A stretch of 64,000 nt of DNA from NCBI GenBank assembly GCA_016218975.1, contig JACRCO010000097.1, forward strand, positions 1 to 64,000, in the 5' to 3' direction. Under the pieces are notes generated by a model that was given only the letters and a program-made list of their open reading frames with translations, was not told the DNA's origin and searched no databases. The position numbers and the translations under genes are program-made. This DNA comes from Deltaproteobacteria bacterium (GTDB taxonomy: Bacteria > Desulfobacterota > Deferrimicrobia > Deferrimicrobiales > Deferrimicrobiaceae). Below are positions 15,406-26,926 of the stretch, piece after piece; the stretch's first letter is position 1; each line of letters begins with the position of its first letter.

Positions 15406-17235
15406 TCACTCCACGGTGACGCTCTTGGCGAGGTTCCTCGGCTGGTCCACGTCCGTGCCTTTCAGCACCGCCATGTGGTAGGCAAGGAGCTGGAGCGGGA
15501 CGACTTCGAGGATCGGACGGGCGAATCGGCTGCACTGCGGCATGTAAAGGATGTCTTCCGCTTTCCCCGCAAGTTGCGAGTCCCCATCCGTGCCCAATGC
15601 TATCACGCGCCCGCCCCGGGTGCGGGCCTCTTCCAGGTTGGACAGGGTCTTTTCGTAGGATTCCCCCTGCGCGCAGAGAACGAGCACCGGCATCCGCTCG
15701 TCGATCAGGGCGATAGGCCCGTGCTTCATCTCGCCCGCGGGGTACCCTTCCGCGTGTATGTAGGAGATCTCCTTGAGTTTCAGCGCCCCTTCCAGCGCAA
15801 TCGGGTAGGAGATGCCGCGGCCAAGATAGAGGAAGTCCCGCGCATCCTTGTACTTCCGCGCGATCCCGGCGATGCAGGACTCGTTTTTCAGTACTTCCTC
15901 GATCTTCTTCGGCAGTTCGCTCAGATCGAGGAGATGGGCCGCGACTTCATTTTTTGAGAGCATCCCCCGCGCCGCCGCAAGATGCAGCGCGAGGAGATAC
16001 AGCGCGGCGAGCTGCGTCGTGAACGCTTTCGTTGAGGCCACGCCGATCTCGGGCCCCGCGTGCGTGTAGATGACGCCGTCCGACTCACGTGCGATCGTCG
16101 ACGAGACCACGTTGCAGATGGAGATCGCGATCGCCCCCTTCCCCTTCGCTTCGCGCAAGCCCGCAAGCGTGTCGGCCGTTTCTCCGGACTGGGAAATGGG
16201 AATGCAAAGGGTGTCCTTCCCGACCACCGGGTCGCGATACCGGTATTCCGATCCGAGGTCCACCTCGACCGGGAGGCGCGCAAGCCCCTCGATCATGAAT
16301 TTGCCGACGAGTCCGGCATGCCAGGACGTGCCGCAAGCCACGATGACCACCTTCTCCAGGCGGCGTAGCAGATCGTCGGGCAGCGGCAGGGTCTCGAAAA
16401 ATACTTCTCCCGAGTCCGGCAGCATCCGGCCTGCCAGCGTGTCCATGATCCCCCTCGGCTGTTCGTGTATCTCCTTTAGCATGAAGTGGCGGTACCCGCC
16501 CTTCTCCGCCATTACAGGTGACCAGTCGATGTGCTGCGGATTGCGGACCCGCGGGTTCCCGTCGAAATCGGTGACCCTGGCCCCGTCCAGCCCCGCGACG
16601 ATCATCTCGCCGTCCTCGAGAAAGAGGACCTCGCGCGTGTGGGACAACAGTGGCGGCAGGTCGGAAGCAAGGAAGGTCTCGCCGTTCCCGACGCCGACAA
16701 CCATGGGGCAGTTAAGCCGCGCGCCGACGAGCGTCCCCGGCTCCTTGCCCGAAATCGCCAGGAATGCAAATGAGCCGCGGAGCTGCGATGTGGCGCGCTG
16801 AACGGCGCCTTCAAGAGAAAAACCCGCGGAGATGTATTCATCGAGGAGATGGGCTATCACCTCCGTGTCCGTCTCGGAGTCGAAATGCCTCCCCTTCGCC
16901 TGGAGGCTGCTTTTCAGGGCCTGGTGGTTTTCGATGATCCCGTTGTGGACGACGGCCACGTTCCCGGACAGGTGCGGATGCGCGTTTATGTCCGATGGGC
17001 GGCCGTGGGTGGCCCAGCGCGTGTGCCCGATGCCGCAGGTCCCCTCGACCGGCTCCTTTCCGACCAGTTCCACAAGGCGCGCGAGCTTGCCTTCGCTTTT
17101 TCGGATGGCGATCCCTCCGCTGTCCTGCACGGCGATGCCGGCCGAGTCGTATCCCCGGTACTCCAGTTTCCCGAGGCCGTCGAGGAGGGCCTTGACGCAT
17201 TGTTTAGGGCCGGTGTATCCGACGATGCCGCACAT
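15406..17235 (-). CDS. glmS: Glutamine--fructose-6-phosphate aminotransferase (isomerizing)
   Basis: 609 residues, full length. The start is the ATG at 17235, overlapping the TAA of glmU (TAATG), because the mature enzyme must begin with the catalytic Cys (MCGIVGY). The N-terminal glutaminase domain has LEYRGYDSAG, HTRWATHG and HNGIIEN; two SIS sugar-isomerase domains follow, with CGTSWHAG and SQSGETADT in the first and the conserved C-terminal SVTVE. It converts fructose-6-P and Gln to glucosamine-6-P in the cytoplasm, the first committed step to UDP-GlcNAc for peptidoglycan and LPS. No glmS ribozyme leader is possible here since glmU is immediately upstream. Confidence 0.97.
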   Translation of the reverse strand: MCGIVGYTGPKQCVKALLDGLGKLEYRGYDSAGIAVQDSGGIAIRKSEGKLARLVELVGKEPVEGTCGIGHTRWATHGRPSDINAHPHLSGNVAVVHNGIIENHQALKSSLQAKGRHFDSETDTEVIAHLLDEYISAGFSLEGAVQRATSQLRGSFAFLAISGKEPGTLVGARLNCPMVVGVGNGETFLASDLPPLLSHTREVLFLEDGEMIVAGLDGARVTDFDGNPRVRNPQHIDWSPVMAEKGGYRHFMLKEIHEQPRGIMDTLAGRMLPDSGEVFFETLPLPDDLLRRLEKVVIVACGTSWHAGLVGKFMIEGLARLPVEVDLGSEYRYRDPVVGKDTLCIPISQSGETADTLAGLREAKGKGAIAISICNVVSSTIARESDGVIYTHAGPEIGVASTKAFTTQLAALYLLALHLAAARGMLSKNEVAAHLLDLSELPKKIEEVLKNESCIAGIARKYKDARDFLYLGRGISYPIALEGALKLKEISYIHAEGYPAGEMKHGPIALIDERMPVLVLCAQGESYEKTLSNLEEARTRGGRVIALGTDGDSQLAGKAEDILYMPQCSRFARPILEVVPLQLLAYHMAVLKGTDVDQPRNLAKSVTVE

Positions 17236-18665
17236 TACTTCGGTACCTCCGAGGGAAGCTTCGGGATCTTCAATCCCGCTTTTTTCAACAGCTCGGGCTT
17301 CTTTCGCGTCACCCAATCCTCCAGGATCCTCTGCTCCGCCCGCGACAGGGCAAGCGAGTACGGGGGGACGTCTTTCGTTATCGTCGCGCCCGCTCCTATC
17401 AGCGCCCCCTTGCCTATTGTGACAGGGGCGACGAACTGCGTATCGCTTCCGACGAACACCCCGTCGCCGATGACCGTCGTGTGCTTGGCGATCCCGTCGT
17501 AGTTGCAGGTGATCGTCCCGGCGCCGATGTTAACCTTCTTCCCCACAAGGGAGTCCCCGACGTAAGCCAGGTGGTTCGCCTTGGACCCCTTCCCGAAACG
17601 GCTCTTCTTCACCTCGACGAAGTTGCCGATGTGCGCCCCTTCCCCGATGTCGGCTTCCGGGCGAAGACGGGCGAACGGACCGACTATCGCCCCTTTGCGT
17701 ACGCGCGCCCCGGTGAGGACCGAGTACGGCAGCAGGTGCGCGCCGTCGTCCACCCTGCTGTTCTCAATCACGCAACCCGCCTGTATCCTGACGCCCCGCC
17801 CGATCCTTGTCGAGCCGGCGAGCGCGACATTGGGCTCTATCGTCGTATCGGCGCCCACGGAAACTTCCGGCTCCACGTAAGTCCGCCCCGGATCTACGAA
17901 CGTCACTCCTGCGGCAAGCAGCGCTTCGACCTTCGCCCGCAGTAGTATCGCCGTCGCCTCGGCAAGCTCCCTCCGGGAGTTTATCCCCCGCACTTCATCC
18001 GGATTTCCGGCCACGACCGGCACTACGATCTTGCCCTCCTCGAGCGCCTGCACCACCAGGTCCGTCAGATAGAATTCCCGCTGTGCATTCACGTCGGTCA
18101 GGCGCGGAAGGTTCCGCGCAAGGAAGGCGCGATCGAAGACATATGTGCCTGAGTTCACTTCCCTGATCTTCTTCACCGGGGAGTCGGCATCCCGCTCCTC
18201 TACTATCCGCGCGACATTTCCTTCCGGGCTTCGAACGATTCGGCCGTACCCCGCCGGATCGGGGAGGATCCCCGTCAGCACGGCGGCAGCCGCCTTTTTC
18301 TTCCGCCTCGCAGCAATAAGGGCCCGGAGCGTTTTCGGCCGGATGAGGGGCGCGTCTCCACAGAGCACGACGACCTCCTTCACCCCCGGGGAGACGGCCG
18401 AGAGGCCCACCCGGGCGGCATCCCCTGTCCCGAGCTGGCGTTCCTGCACGACCGACTTGCCGCCGAACCGGTCCACCGTCTTCATCACGACATCTTTCGC
18501 ATGGCCCAGGACAAAAACTATTTCCGGAATGCCGGCCTTCGCCGCCGCGGACGCCACGTGCCACAGGATCGGCTGTCCCAGCACGTGGTGGGCGACCTTG
18601 GGAAGAGCGGATTTCATCCGTTTTCCCATCCCCGCCGCCAGAACGATCGCGGAAACCTCATTCAT
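17235..18665 (-). CDS. glmU: Bifunctional N-acetylglucosamine-1-phosphate uridyltransferase / glucosamine-1-phosphate acetyltransferase
   Basis: 476 residues. The N-terminal nucleotidyltransferase domain opens with IVLAAGMGKRMKSALPK, followed by CGDAPLI and GYGRIVR; the C-terminal part is a left-handed beta-helix of hexapeptide repeats (IGRGVRI, KGAIVGPFARLRPEADIG, NIGAGTITCNYDG). It acetylates GlcN-1-P and then uridylates it to UDP-GlcNAc. It precedes and overlaps glmS by one base, so the two-gene operon encodes both ends of the cytoplasmic route. Length matches the family (about 450-480). Confidence 0.97.
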   Translation of the reverse strand: MNEVSAIVLAAGMGKRMKSALPKVAHHVLGQPILWHVASAAAKAGIPEIVFVLGHAKDVVMKTVDRFGGKSVVQERQLGTGDAARVGLSAVSPGVKEVVVLCGDAPLIRPKTLRALIAARRKKKAAAAVLTGILPDPAGYGRIVRSPEGNVARIVEERDADSPVKKIREVNSGTYVFDRAFLARNLPRLTDVNAQREFYLTDLVVQALEEGKIVVPVVAGNPDEVRGINSRRELAEATAILLRAKVEALLAAGVTFVDPGRTYVEPEVSVGADTTIEPNVALAGSTRIGRGVRIQAGCVIENSRVDDGAHLLPYSVLTGARVRKGAIVGPFARLRPEADIGEGAHIGNFVEVKKSRFGKGSKANHLAYVGDSLVGKKVNIGAGTITCNYDGIAKHTTVIGDGVFVGSDTQFVAPVTIGKGALIGAGATITKDVPPYSLALSRAEQRILEDWVTRKKPELLKKAGLKIPKLPSEVPK

Positions 18666-18739
18666 CGACCTGCCCCTTTACGGGATGATAAAATGCCTTG
18701 AACCGGTATCCTCCTGAGTTTACCGGTTTTTATCGGGGA

Positions 18740-19285
18740 ATGGGAATGGTGAATGGCGAAGACATGAAAGTGCTTCTGGACCGGATCGAGACGGACATCG
18801 CCGAGGTCAAACGCCAGTACGACCTCTTTTTCCAGGGCGTACGCCGCCAGGAGCCGTCCGAGACGCGCCGGGAGGTGGAGGAAACAGTGCGCCGGATGGG
18901 GCAGCGCAGGATCAGCAACAGCAACGACCAGTTCCGGTTCAACAATCTGCAGAGCCGATTCTACTCTTATTCCAACCTATGGATACGCACCGTCCGGGAC
19001 CTGGAGGAAGGACGGCTGGTGCGCGACCGGTCCGGCCTCCTCTTGCGCGTCCATGCGGCAACTAGGACACCGGTCGACCCCGCCCATCTCGAAAAAATCC
19101 TCCGCGAGCTGCTTGCGGCCCGCAGGGCATGCGGCCTTCCCGCCGAAGATGCCGACATCGCCCTGGCGCGGGAAACGCTTTTAACGCGCGCCAGGGAACT
19201 TGCGGAAAAAGCCGGAGGCAGAATAGTGGAATTCCGGGTGAGCGTGGAGGAGGGGAAACCGAAGGTGAAAGCGGTCCTGCACTGA
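18740..19285 (+). CDS. Conserved hypothetical protein, likely MXAN_5187 C-terminal-domain family
   Basis: About 181 residues, highly charged, mostly helical. The segment KVLLDRIETDIAEVKRQYDLFFQGVRRQEP, then RRISNSNDQFRFNNLQSRFYSYSNLW, matches what I remember of a myxobacterial/deltaproteobacterial family named after MXAN_5187. The C-terminus ends in a short beta-rich block (GGRIVEFRVSVEEGKPKVKAVLH). In-frame starts exist at TTG 18698 and ATG 18740, 18746 and 18764; 18740 is chosen as the first ATG, but no ribosome-binding site is decisive. It is divergent from glmU and convergent with the next gene. Function unknown. Confidence 0.72.
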   Translation: MGMVNGEDMKVLLDRIETDIAEVKRQYDLFFQGVRRQEPSETRREVEETVRRMGQRRISNSNDQFRFNNLQSRFYSYSNLWIRTVRDLEEGRLVRDRSGLLLRVHAATRTPVDPAHLEKILRELLAARRACGLPAEDADIALARETLLTRARELAEKAGGRIVEFRVSVEEGKPKVKAVLH

Positions 19286-19308
19286 CGAAGCAGGCCTGTA
19301 ATATCGCA

Positions 19309-20430
19309 TCAACTTCCCTTATCTCCCGGACCGTAGAAGATCCTGTAGATCGCTCCCGCATGGTCGTCCGACACCAGAAGAGAGCCGTCGGGCATCTGCT
19401 GCACATCCACCGGGCGGCCCCACGCCTTGCCTCCCGTAAGCCACCCTTCCGCGAATATTTCGTAACTTTCGGCACGGTTCCCCGAAAGCGTGACGAGCGT
19501 GACCCGGTACCCGATAGGCGTCGAACGGTTCCAGGAGCCGTGCTCAGCGATGAAGATGCCGTTCCGATATCTTTCCGGGAACATCGATCCTGTATAGAAC
19601 CTCATTCCGAGAGATGCGACGTGCGGACCAAGCTCTCTTTCAGGCGGGGTGAAAACATGCCCCGCTCCCTTCGTTCCGAAGTCGGGATCGGAAATGCTTT
19701 TCCCGTGGCGGTAGGGGAACCCGAAATGGAGCCCCTTCCGCGGAGCGCGATTAAGTTCGTCCGGAGGGCGATCGTCTCCCAGCCAGTCCCGCCCGTTGTC
19801 CGTGAACCATAGCTCTTTCGTCGCCGGGTGCCAGTCGAATCCCACCGTGTTCCGGACGCCGGATGCGAACAGCTCGAGCCCCGTCCCGTCTGGTTTCATC
19901 CTGTGGATCGCGGCGTACCTTGGATCCTTCCGCTCGCAGGCATTGCACGGAGCGCCGACGGGGACATACAGCATCCCGTCAGGACCGAAGCGGATGAATT
20001 TCCATCCGTGGTGCGTATCGGACGGTAACGCATCGCTTACGACCGCAGGTTTCCCGGGATTTTCAAGCCGCGATTCGATGCCGTCGAATCGCAGGACCCG
20101 GTTGATCTCGGCTACATAGAGGTTCCCGTCGCGGAAGGCGACGCCGTTAGGCATATTGAGCCCGCTCGCGATGACGATCGCCCTGCGTTTCCCGTCCGGT
20201 CCGGGCGCAGCGGGAATCGCGTACACACGGTCCTTGCGCGTCCCGACGAAAAGAGTCCCCTTCTCGCCGAGGGCCATGGAGCGTGCGCCGGGCACATCGC
20301 CCTCGTAGACCTCGATCCTGAAGCCTTCGGGGAGCCGGATCGCATTCAGATTCGCATCGGCCCGGCATCCCGGCGCGGCGGTGAGAATCCACGCGATAAC
20401 GGCGGCTATCGAAAGGAACCGGGAATACAT
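19309..20430 (-). CDS. Secreted PQQ-type sorbosone dehydrogenase-like (beta-propeller) protein
   Basis: 373 residues with an N-terminal export signal (MYSRFLSIAAVIAWILTAAPGC); the Cys may be lipidated. The mature part follows the glucose/sorbosone dehydrogenase propeller: LPEGFRIEVYEGDVPGARSMALG, GLNMPNGVAFRDGNLYVAE, HHGWKFIRFGPDGMLYVPVGAPCN, GVRNTVGFDWHPATKELWFTDNGRDWLGDDRPPDELN, and AEHGSWNRSTPIGYRV. Family members oxidise sugars with PQQ in the periplasm, but many bacterial members have no proven substrate. The ATG at 20430 has no strong ribosome-binding site. An open frame continues upstream into the repeat island but is not similar to any protein start. Confidence 0.88.
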   Translation of the reverse strand: MYSRFLSIAAVIAWILTAAPGCRADANLNAIRLPEGFRIEVYEGDVPGARSMALGEKGTLFVGTRKDRVYAIPAAPGPDGKRRAIVIASGLNMPNGVAFRDGNLYVAEINRVLRFDGIESRLENPGKPAVVSDALPSDTHHGWKFIRFGPDGMLYVPVGAPCNACERKDPRYAAIHRMKPDGTGLELFASGVRNTVGFDWHPATKELWFTDNGRDWLGDDRPPDELNRAPRKGLHFGFPYRHGKSISDPDFGTKGAGHVFTPPERELGPHVASLGMRFYTGSMFPERYRNGIFIAEHGSWNRSTPIGYRVTLVTLSGNRAESYEIFAEGWLTGGKAWGRPVDVQQMPDGSLLVSDDHAGAIYRIFYGPGDKGS

Positions 20431-20475
20431 GGAAATAGGATTGCGGGAAGGAGAAACCTGTTTCCGGAAAAAACG

Positions 20476-20706
20476 GCCTGCGGGGATGCAGTGGATCTCG
20501 AATGCCGGTATCTGTTTACTGTGCGGCGGCCGCCCTCCAGGGATCCGTTCCCGAAGAGACCGAGCATAGAGAGGTCCAATGCGCCCCGCCAGGCGAGGCG
20601 CCCGTCTGAAGCGTACCACGTGGTACGGTGAAGGAGGGCAACGAAGCCTGCGGGGATGCAGTGGATCTCGAATGCCGGTATCTGAGGGAATGGATCCCTG
20701 GAGGGC
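20476..20706. repeat. Repeat island between the sorbosone-dehydrogenase-like gene and atpC
   Basis: Two identical 39-nt direct repeats, beginning GCCTGCGGGGATGCAGTGGA, occupy 20476-20514 and 20646-20684. A 20-nt inverted repeat (GCCCTCCAGGGATCCGTTCC at 20532-20551, and 20687-20706) pairs at 19 of 20 positions. Between them are a near-perfect 21-nt palindrome at 20581-20601 (GCGCC-C-CGCC-A-GGCG-A-GGCGC) and a perfect 16-nt palindrome at 20612-20627. I see no gene in this 279-nt gap (20431-20709). The arrangement resembles a collapsed or composite palindromic repeat rather than a known insertion sequence; there is no transposase remnant. Confidence 0.8.
20612..20627. other. Perfect 16-bp palindrome resembling a diverged parS site
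   Basis: CGTACCACGTGGTACG is its own reverse complement. It shares the CCACGTGG core and 12 of 16 positions with the parS site at 29618-29633. It is inside the repeat island next to atpC, about 9 kb from that site. Binding by ParB is possible but unproven, because outer positions 4 and 13 differ from the consensus. Confidence 0.4.
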
Positions 20707-20709
20707 GGA

Positions 20710-21111
20710 TTACTCCGCGGCGGACATCCGGACGATCGCCCGCCGAAGGGCGGCATGGGCTTTCCGGTACGTGTCCTCGTCCAGCGTGATTTCCTTAAGC
20801 ATGGCCTCGGCCCGTTCGTGCGCACGCCGGGCGCGCTCCAAATCGATTTCCTCGGCCCTCTCCGCCGTGTCGGCCAGCACTACCACCTTCTCCGGCTCCA
20901 CTTCGGCGAACCCGCCGCCCAGTGCGATTTTCTTCACCACGTTCCCCTTGCGATAGCTCAGGATCCCTATGTTGAGGATCGCGAGGTAGTACGTGTGCTC
21001 CGGGAGGACGCCGAATTCCCCCTCGAAGCCGGGGGCGATCACCTCGTCCACGTCGTCCGAGATGAGTATGCGTTCGGGGGTGACCAGTTCCAGTTTGATC
21101 GTCGAAGCCAT
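20710..21111 (-). CDS. atpC: F1Fo ATP synthase subunit epsilon
   Basis: 133 residues. The N-terminal beta-sandwich is clear (IKLELVTPERILISDDVDEVIAPGFEGEFGVLPEH) and ends in the two-helix domain (EEIDLERARRAHERAEAMLKEI). Epsilon is part of the central stalk and limits ATP hydrolysis. It is the last gene of the leftward F1 operon, 67 nt after atpD. Its stop is followed within a few bases by the inverted-repeat arm of the repeat island, which may serve as the transcript end. Confidence 0.95.
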   Translation of the reverse strand: MASTIKLELVTPERILISDDVDEVIAPGFEGEFGVLPEHTYYLAILNIGILSYRKGNVVKKIALGGGFAEVEPEKVVVLADTAERAEEIDLERARRAHERAEAMLKEITLDEDTYRKAHAALRRAIVRMSAAE

Positions 21112-21178
21112 CCGTTACCTTCCCCTGCCGTCCTGCGAAACGGGCTTTGTTTCTTCGTTTCCCTGCGAAGCGGGGGCG

Positions 21179-22624
<1,446 letters not shown>

Positions 22625-23503
22625 CTATCCCTTGAGCGCTTCCGCCCCGCCGATGATCTCCATCAACTCCTTCGTGATGGTGGCCTGCCGCGCGCGGTTC
22701 ATCTGGAGCGTGAGCCGCGCGATCATGTCCACCGCGTTGTTCGTCGCCGAGTCCATCGCGGACATCCGGGCTCCGTGCTCTCCCGCCACCGACTCCAGGA
22801 GCACCCGGAAAAGCTGGGTCTCCACGTACTTCGGCAGCAGTGCGGCGAGGATCTCCTTCTGCGAGGGTTCATACAGGAAGTCGATGTCGCTCCCTGCCGC
22901 CTGCTTTTCAGTCCCTCCCCGCTCGACGGAGATGGGGAAGAGCCGTTCGAACCGGATCACCTGGGAGATGGCCGACCGGAACTCGTTGAACGCCACCTGG
23001 ACCTCGTCGAACTCCCCATCGAGGAAGCCCCCCACGAGATCCTTCGCGAGCGTGCCGGCATGCGCGTACGAAAGGGACCCCAGAACGCCGAGATACTCCT
23101 TGCACGGGGAAACGCCGCGCCTGCGGAGGAACTCCCGGGCCTTGCGCCCCACAACGAAGACCGAAATCTCTTCGTATTTCTCCCGGTTGGCCACGAGGAA
23201 ACGGTACGTTGCGCGCAGCAGGTTCGAGTTGAACCCCCCGCACAACCCGCGGTCCGTGGTGACGACGAGTAGCGCCAGCTTTTTCGTTTCCCGCGCCGCC
23301 AGGAGCGGATGCGCATCCTCCCCCACGCGGGCGGCCAGCGCCTGAACGACCTCGCGCATCTTCCTTGCATACGGCCTTGCGGCGACGATGGCGTCCTGGG
23401 CGCGCTTCAGCTTCGCCGCCGACACCATCTTCATCGCCTTGGTGATCTGCTGCGTGCTCTTTACGCTTCCGATCCGTTTGCGGATCGCGCGGAGGTTCGC
23501 CAT
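22625..23503 (-). CDS. atpG: F1Fo ATP synthase subunit gamma
   Basis: 292 residues, full length for the rotor shaft. The conserved N-terminal coiled coil is NLRAIRKRIGSVKSTQQITKAMKMVSAAKLKRA, the middle has TDRGLCGGFNSNL, and the C-terminal helix reads ATNNAVDMIARLTLQMNRARQATITKELMEIIGGAEAL. Gamma couples proton flow in Fo to catalysis in the alpha3-beta3 head. It lies between atpA (33-nt gap) and atpD (36-nt gap) in the standard order. Confidence 0.97.
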   Translation of the reverse strand: MANLRAIRKRIGSVKSTQQITKAMKMVSAAKLKRAQDAIVAARPYARKMREVVQALAARVGEDAHPLLAARETKKLALLVVTTDRGLCGGFNSNLLRATYRFLVANREKYEEISVFVVGRKAREFLRRRGVSPCKEYLGVLGSLSYAHAGTLAKDLVGGFLDGEFDEVQVAFNEFRSAISQVIRFERLFPISVERGGTEKQAAGSDIDFLYEPSQKEILAALLPKYVETQLFRVLLESVAGEHGARMSAMDSATNNAVDMIARLTLQMNRARQATITKELMEIIGGAEALKG

Positions 23504-23536
23504 CGTTTCCCCGTAGCCCCTTTGGCCGGTGTCCCG

Positions 23537-25045
<1,509 letters not shown>

Positions 25046-25055
25046 GGCGACTGCC

Positions 25056-25598
25056 TCACCCCTTCCGTAGGTTTTCCCGGATCTGGGACAATTGTGTTTT
25101 GACGCTTCCGTCGTAGACCGTGGAGCCCACCTTCACCACCATTCCGCCCAGCACGGCGGGGTCGAGCTTCTCTTCCAGTTCGATACGCTTCCCCGTCTGC
25201 CGTTCCAGCACGCTCTTGAGGAAATCCCGCTGCGTGCCCGGTAGAGGGGCCGCGGAGACGACCTCGACGCGCTCGATCCCTTCCAGTTCCTCCACCAGGT
25301 GGCGGAGCTCGGAGAGAATCTGCCGAAGCGCGCTCATCCGGCCCTTCTCGATGAGAAGGCGCAGGAAGTTCGCCGTATCCGGCAGGAACCCCTCACCGGA
25401 AACGGCGGCGTCCAGGGCTGCGAGCTTGTCGCGGCCGTTTATGTGGGAAGCTTCAAGCGCCTCGCGGAGAGCGGGGACCTCGGAAAGAAGGGCGGCGAAC
25501 CGGTCCACTTCTCCGAGGACGCGGCGCACCTGCCGCTCCTCCCGCCCGATGTCCAGCAGCGCGCGGGCGTACCGTTTCGCCAGGCCGCTGCCGATCAA
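25056..25598 (-). CDS. atpH: F1Fo ATP synthase subunit delta
   Basis: 180 residues. The helical N-terminal bundle ([35 protein letters not shown]) and the C-terminal block ([36 protein letters not shown]) are diagnostic. Delta (OSCP) ties the peripheral stalk to the F1 head. The start codon overlaps the end of atpF by 4 nt (ATGA), indicating coupled translation. Confidence 0.96.
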   Translation of the reverse strand: MIGSGLAKRYARALLDIGREERQVRRVLGEVDRFAALLSEVPALREALEASHINGRDKLAALDAAVSGEGFLPDTANFLRLLIEKGRMSALRQILSELRHLVEELEGIERVEVVSAAPLPGTQRDFLKSVLERQTGKRIELEEKLDPAVLGGMVVKVGSTVYDGSVKTQLSQIRENLRKG

Positions 25599-26161
25599 CG
25601 CACGACCTCACGGATCTTTTCTATGTTCTCCCTCACGAGCCGCTCCTGGTCCTCCGGAGTCATCGCCTTCCGGACAATCTCCTCCGCCGCGCCGGTGGCG
25701 AGGGCGGCCGCCTCGCGGCGCAGCTCCTCGCGGGCCTTCTTCACTTCCTGGTCCGCCGAGAACTGCGCCTGGACCCGGACCCGCTCGATTTCGGCCTGCG
25801 CCGCGGCGTGAATGCGCAGCGCTTCATCATCTGCCTCGGCCTCCATCTTCCGGTTCATCTCCGCTATCTCGCCGGCGAGTCCCGCCACCCGCGTCTCGAT
25901 GGCGGCGAGTTTCGCGGCTGCCTCTTCCCTTGCCCGCGATGCGTCCTCGATCGACTTGCGCAGCATCTCGCTCCTCTCCTTGAGGAACGAGGAAAGCGGT
26001 TTCTTGAGGAAGTAGACGAGCGCCCCGACGAGGATCGCGAAGTTTACGAACTGCTTGACGATGTCTCCCCAGGGGATGCCGCCGTGATGGCCGCCCGCGG
26101 CTTCGGATGCGAAGGCGGCGGCGGCGAACGCAAGGAACGCAGCGGAAAGGACCGGAATCAT
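25595..26161 (-). CDS. atpF: F1Fo ATP synthase subunit b
   Basis: 188 residues. The start is the ATG at 26161, overlapping the TGA of the b' gene (ATGA). An N-terminal Ala-rich hydrophobic run (residues 1-17, signal-like) is followed by the true b membrane helix (VKQFVNFAILVGALVYFLKKPL, about 32-53) and a long charged coiled coil. This is the peripheral stalk. The signal-like first segment suggests either processing of the N-terminus or an extra hydrophobic start; subunit c in this genome has a similar extension. Together with the next gene upstream, it forms a b/b' heterodimer. Confidence 0.93.
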   Translation of the reverse strand: MIPVLSAAFLAFAAAAFASEAAGGHHGGIPWGDIVKQFVNFAILVGALVYFLKKPLSSFLKERSEMLRKSIEDASRAREEAAAKLAAIETRVAGLAGEIAEMNRKMEAEADDEALRIHAAAQAEIERVRVQAQFSADQEVKKAREELRREAAALATGAAEEIVRKAMTPEDQERLVRENIEKIREVVR

Positions 26162-26613
26162 GCCACCGGCCTTCCAAGCACTTTTGCGGCGATCTCCACG
26201 GCAAGGAGGGATACTTCGGCCTGGAGAGCTTTCGATGTCTCGGCTTTCTCCGCGTCGATCCGGGATTTCATATCCTCGACCTTGCTGTTGCACTCCTCCA
26301 GAACTCCTTCGATCCGCTTCCGTTCCGCGCGGCCCGATTCCTCCATTTTCCTGCGTTTCGAGGCGAGGGCGTCTGCGGACGCTTTCTTAAGGGAGTCCTC
26401 GTAACGCGCCGTCTTCGCCTCGGCGTCGGAAAGCAGCCCTTTCGATTCCTCCACCGGAAGGATCGTGCGGCGCTCCCGCTCCTTGAACGTCGCGAGGATC
26501 GGGCGGATCAGCGTGGCGGAAAGGATGAACACAAGGACCACGACGAGCGCCATCTGGAGAAAAGCCAGCTGGCTGATCTCGAGCGTCTGGAGAATTTTTC
26601 CAACAAGCTCCAT
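26158..26613 (-). CDS. atpF: F1Fo ATP synthase subunit b' (second b-type subunit)
   Basis: 151 residues from the ATG at 26613 (MELVGKILQTLEISQLAFLQ). The membrane helix at about 17-38 (FLQMALVVVLVFILSATLIRPI) is followed by a long charged coiled coil ending in LLAVEIAAKVLGRPVA. It is a shorter b-type peripheral stalk subunit, first in the F1 operon, with atpF overlapping it. The upstream frame to TTG at 26640 is open but adds only residues unlike the family. Two different b subunits in tandem are common in deltaproteobacteria. Confidence 0.9.
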   Translation of the reverse strand: MELVGKILQTLEISQLAFLQMALVVVLVFILSATLIRPILATFKERERRTILPVEESKGLLSDAEAKTARYEDSLKKASADALASKRRKMEESGRAERKRIEGVLEECNSKVEDMKSRIDAEKAETSKALQAEVSLLAVEIAAKVLGRPVA

Positions 26614-26679
26614 GAGTCCCGTACCCCCCGGGGTTCCCAAACAGGCAAGCGGTCGGCTGGAAATACTTGAAACGGGAAA

Positions 26680-26708
26680 TTGGTATCACGCAGGGGAAGG
26701 CGTGTCAA
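26680..26708 (-). promoter_or_regulatory. Putative sigma-70 promoter of the atpF'FHAGDC operon
   Basis: On the reverse strand, TTGACA (26708-26703) is separated by 17 nt from TACCAA (26685-26680), a weak -10. Transcription would start near 26673, giving a leader of about 60 nt before the b' start codon. The exact -35 hexamer and spacing support it; the -10 is poor. Confidence 0.5.
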
Positions 26709-26826
26709 GAGTAAAACGGGAATGAAGAACGGGGAAGGTCCCGAGTTCTCTTATCATCCTTTACATGATTGTCGGATATTCAGGATGCTTTTCGGCCAAA
26801 GAGAGCCCTCGTTCAGGACCGTCCCT

Positions 26827-26870
26827 AAAAAAGCAAGGGCGCCGGAGGTGACTCCGACGCCCTCGTTTTT
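26827..26870. terminator. Bidirectional rho-independent terminator
   Basis: Stem GGGCGCCGGAG (26837-26847) with CTCCGACGCCC (26852-26862), one mismatch and a 4-nt loop. T-runs follow on both strands (TCGTTTTT on the forward strand; TTGCTTTTTT on the reverse). It ends the small lipoprotein transcript at 26927-27103 and insulates the ATP synthase promoter downstream. Confidence 0.85.
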
Positions 26871-26926
26871 CATCTCTCCCTCCGGATGACCGGAAGGGCA
26901 CTCCGCTAAAGCTTGCCTTGCGGAGG

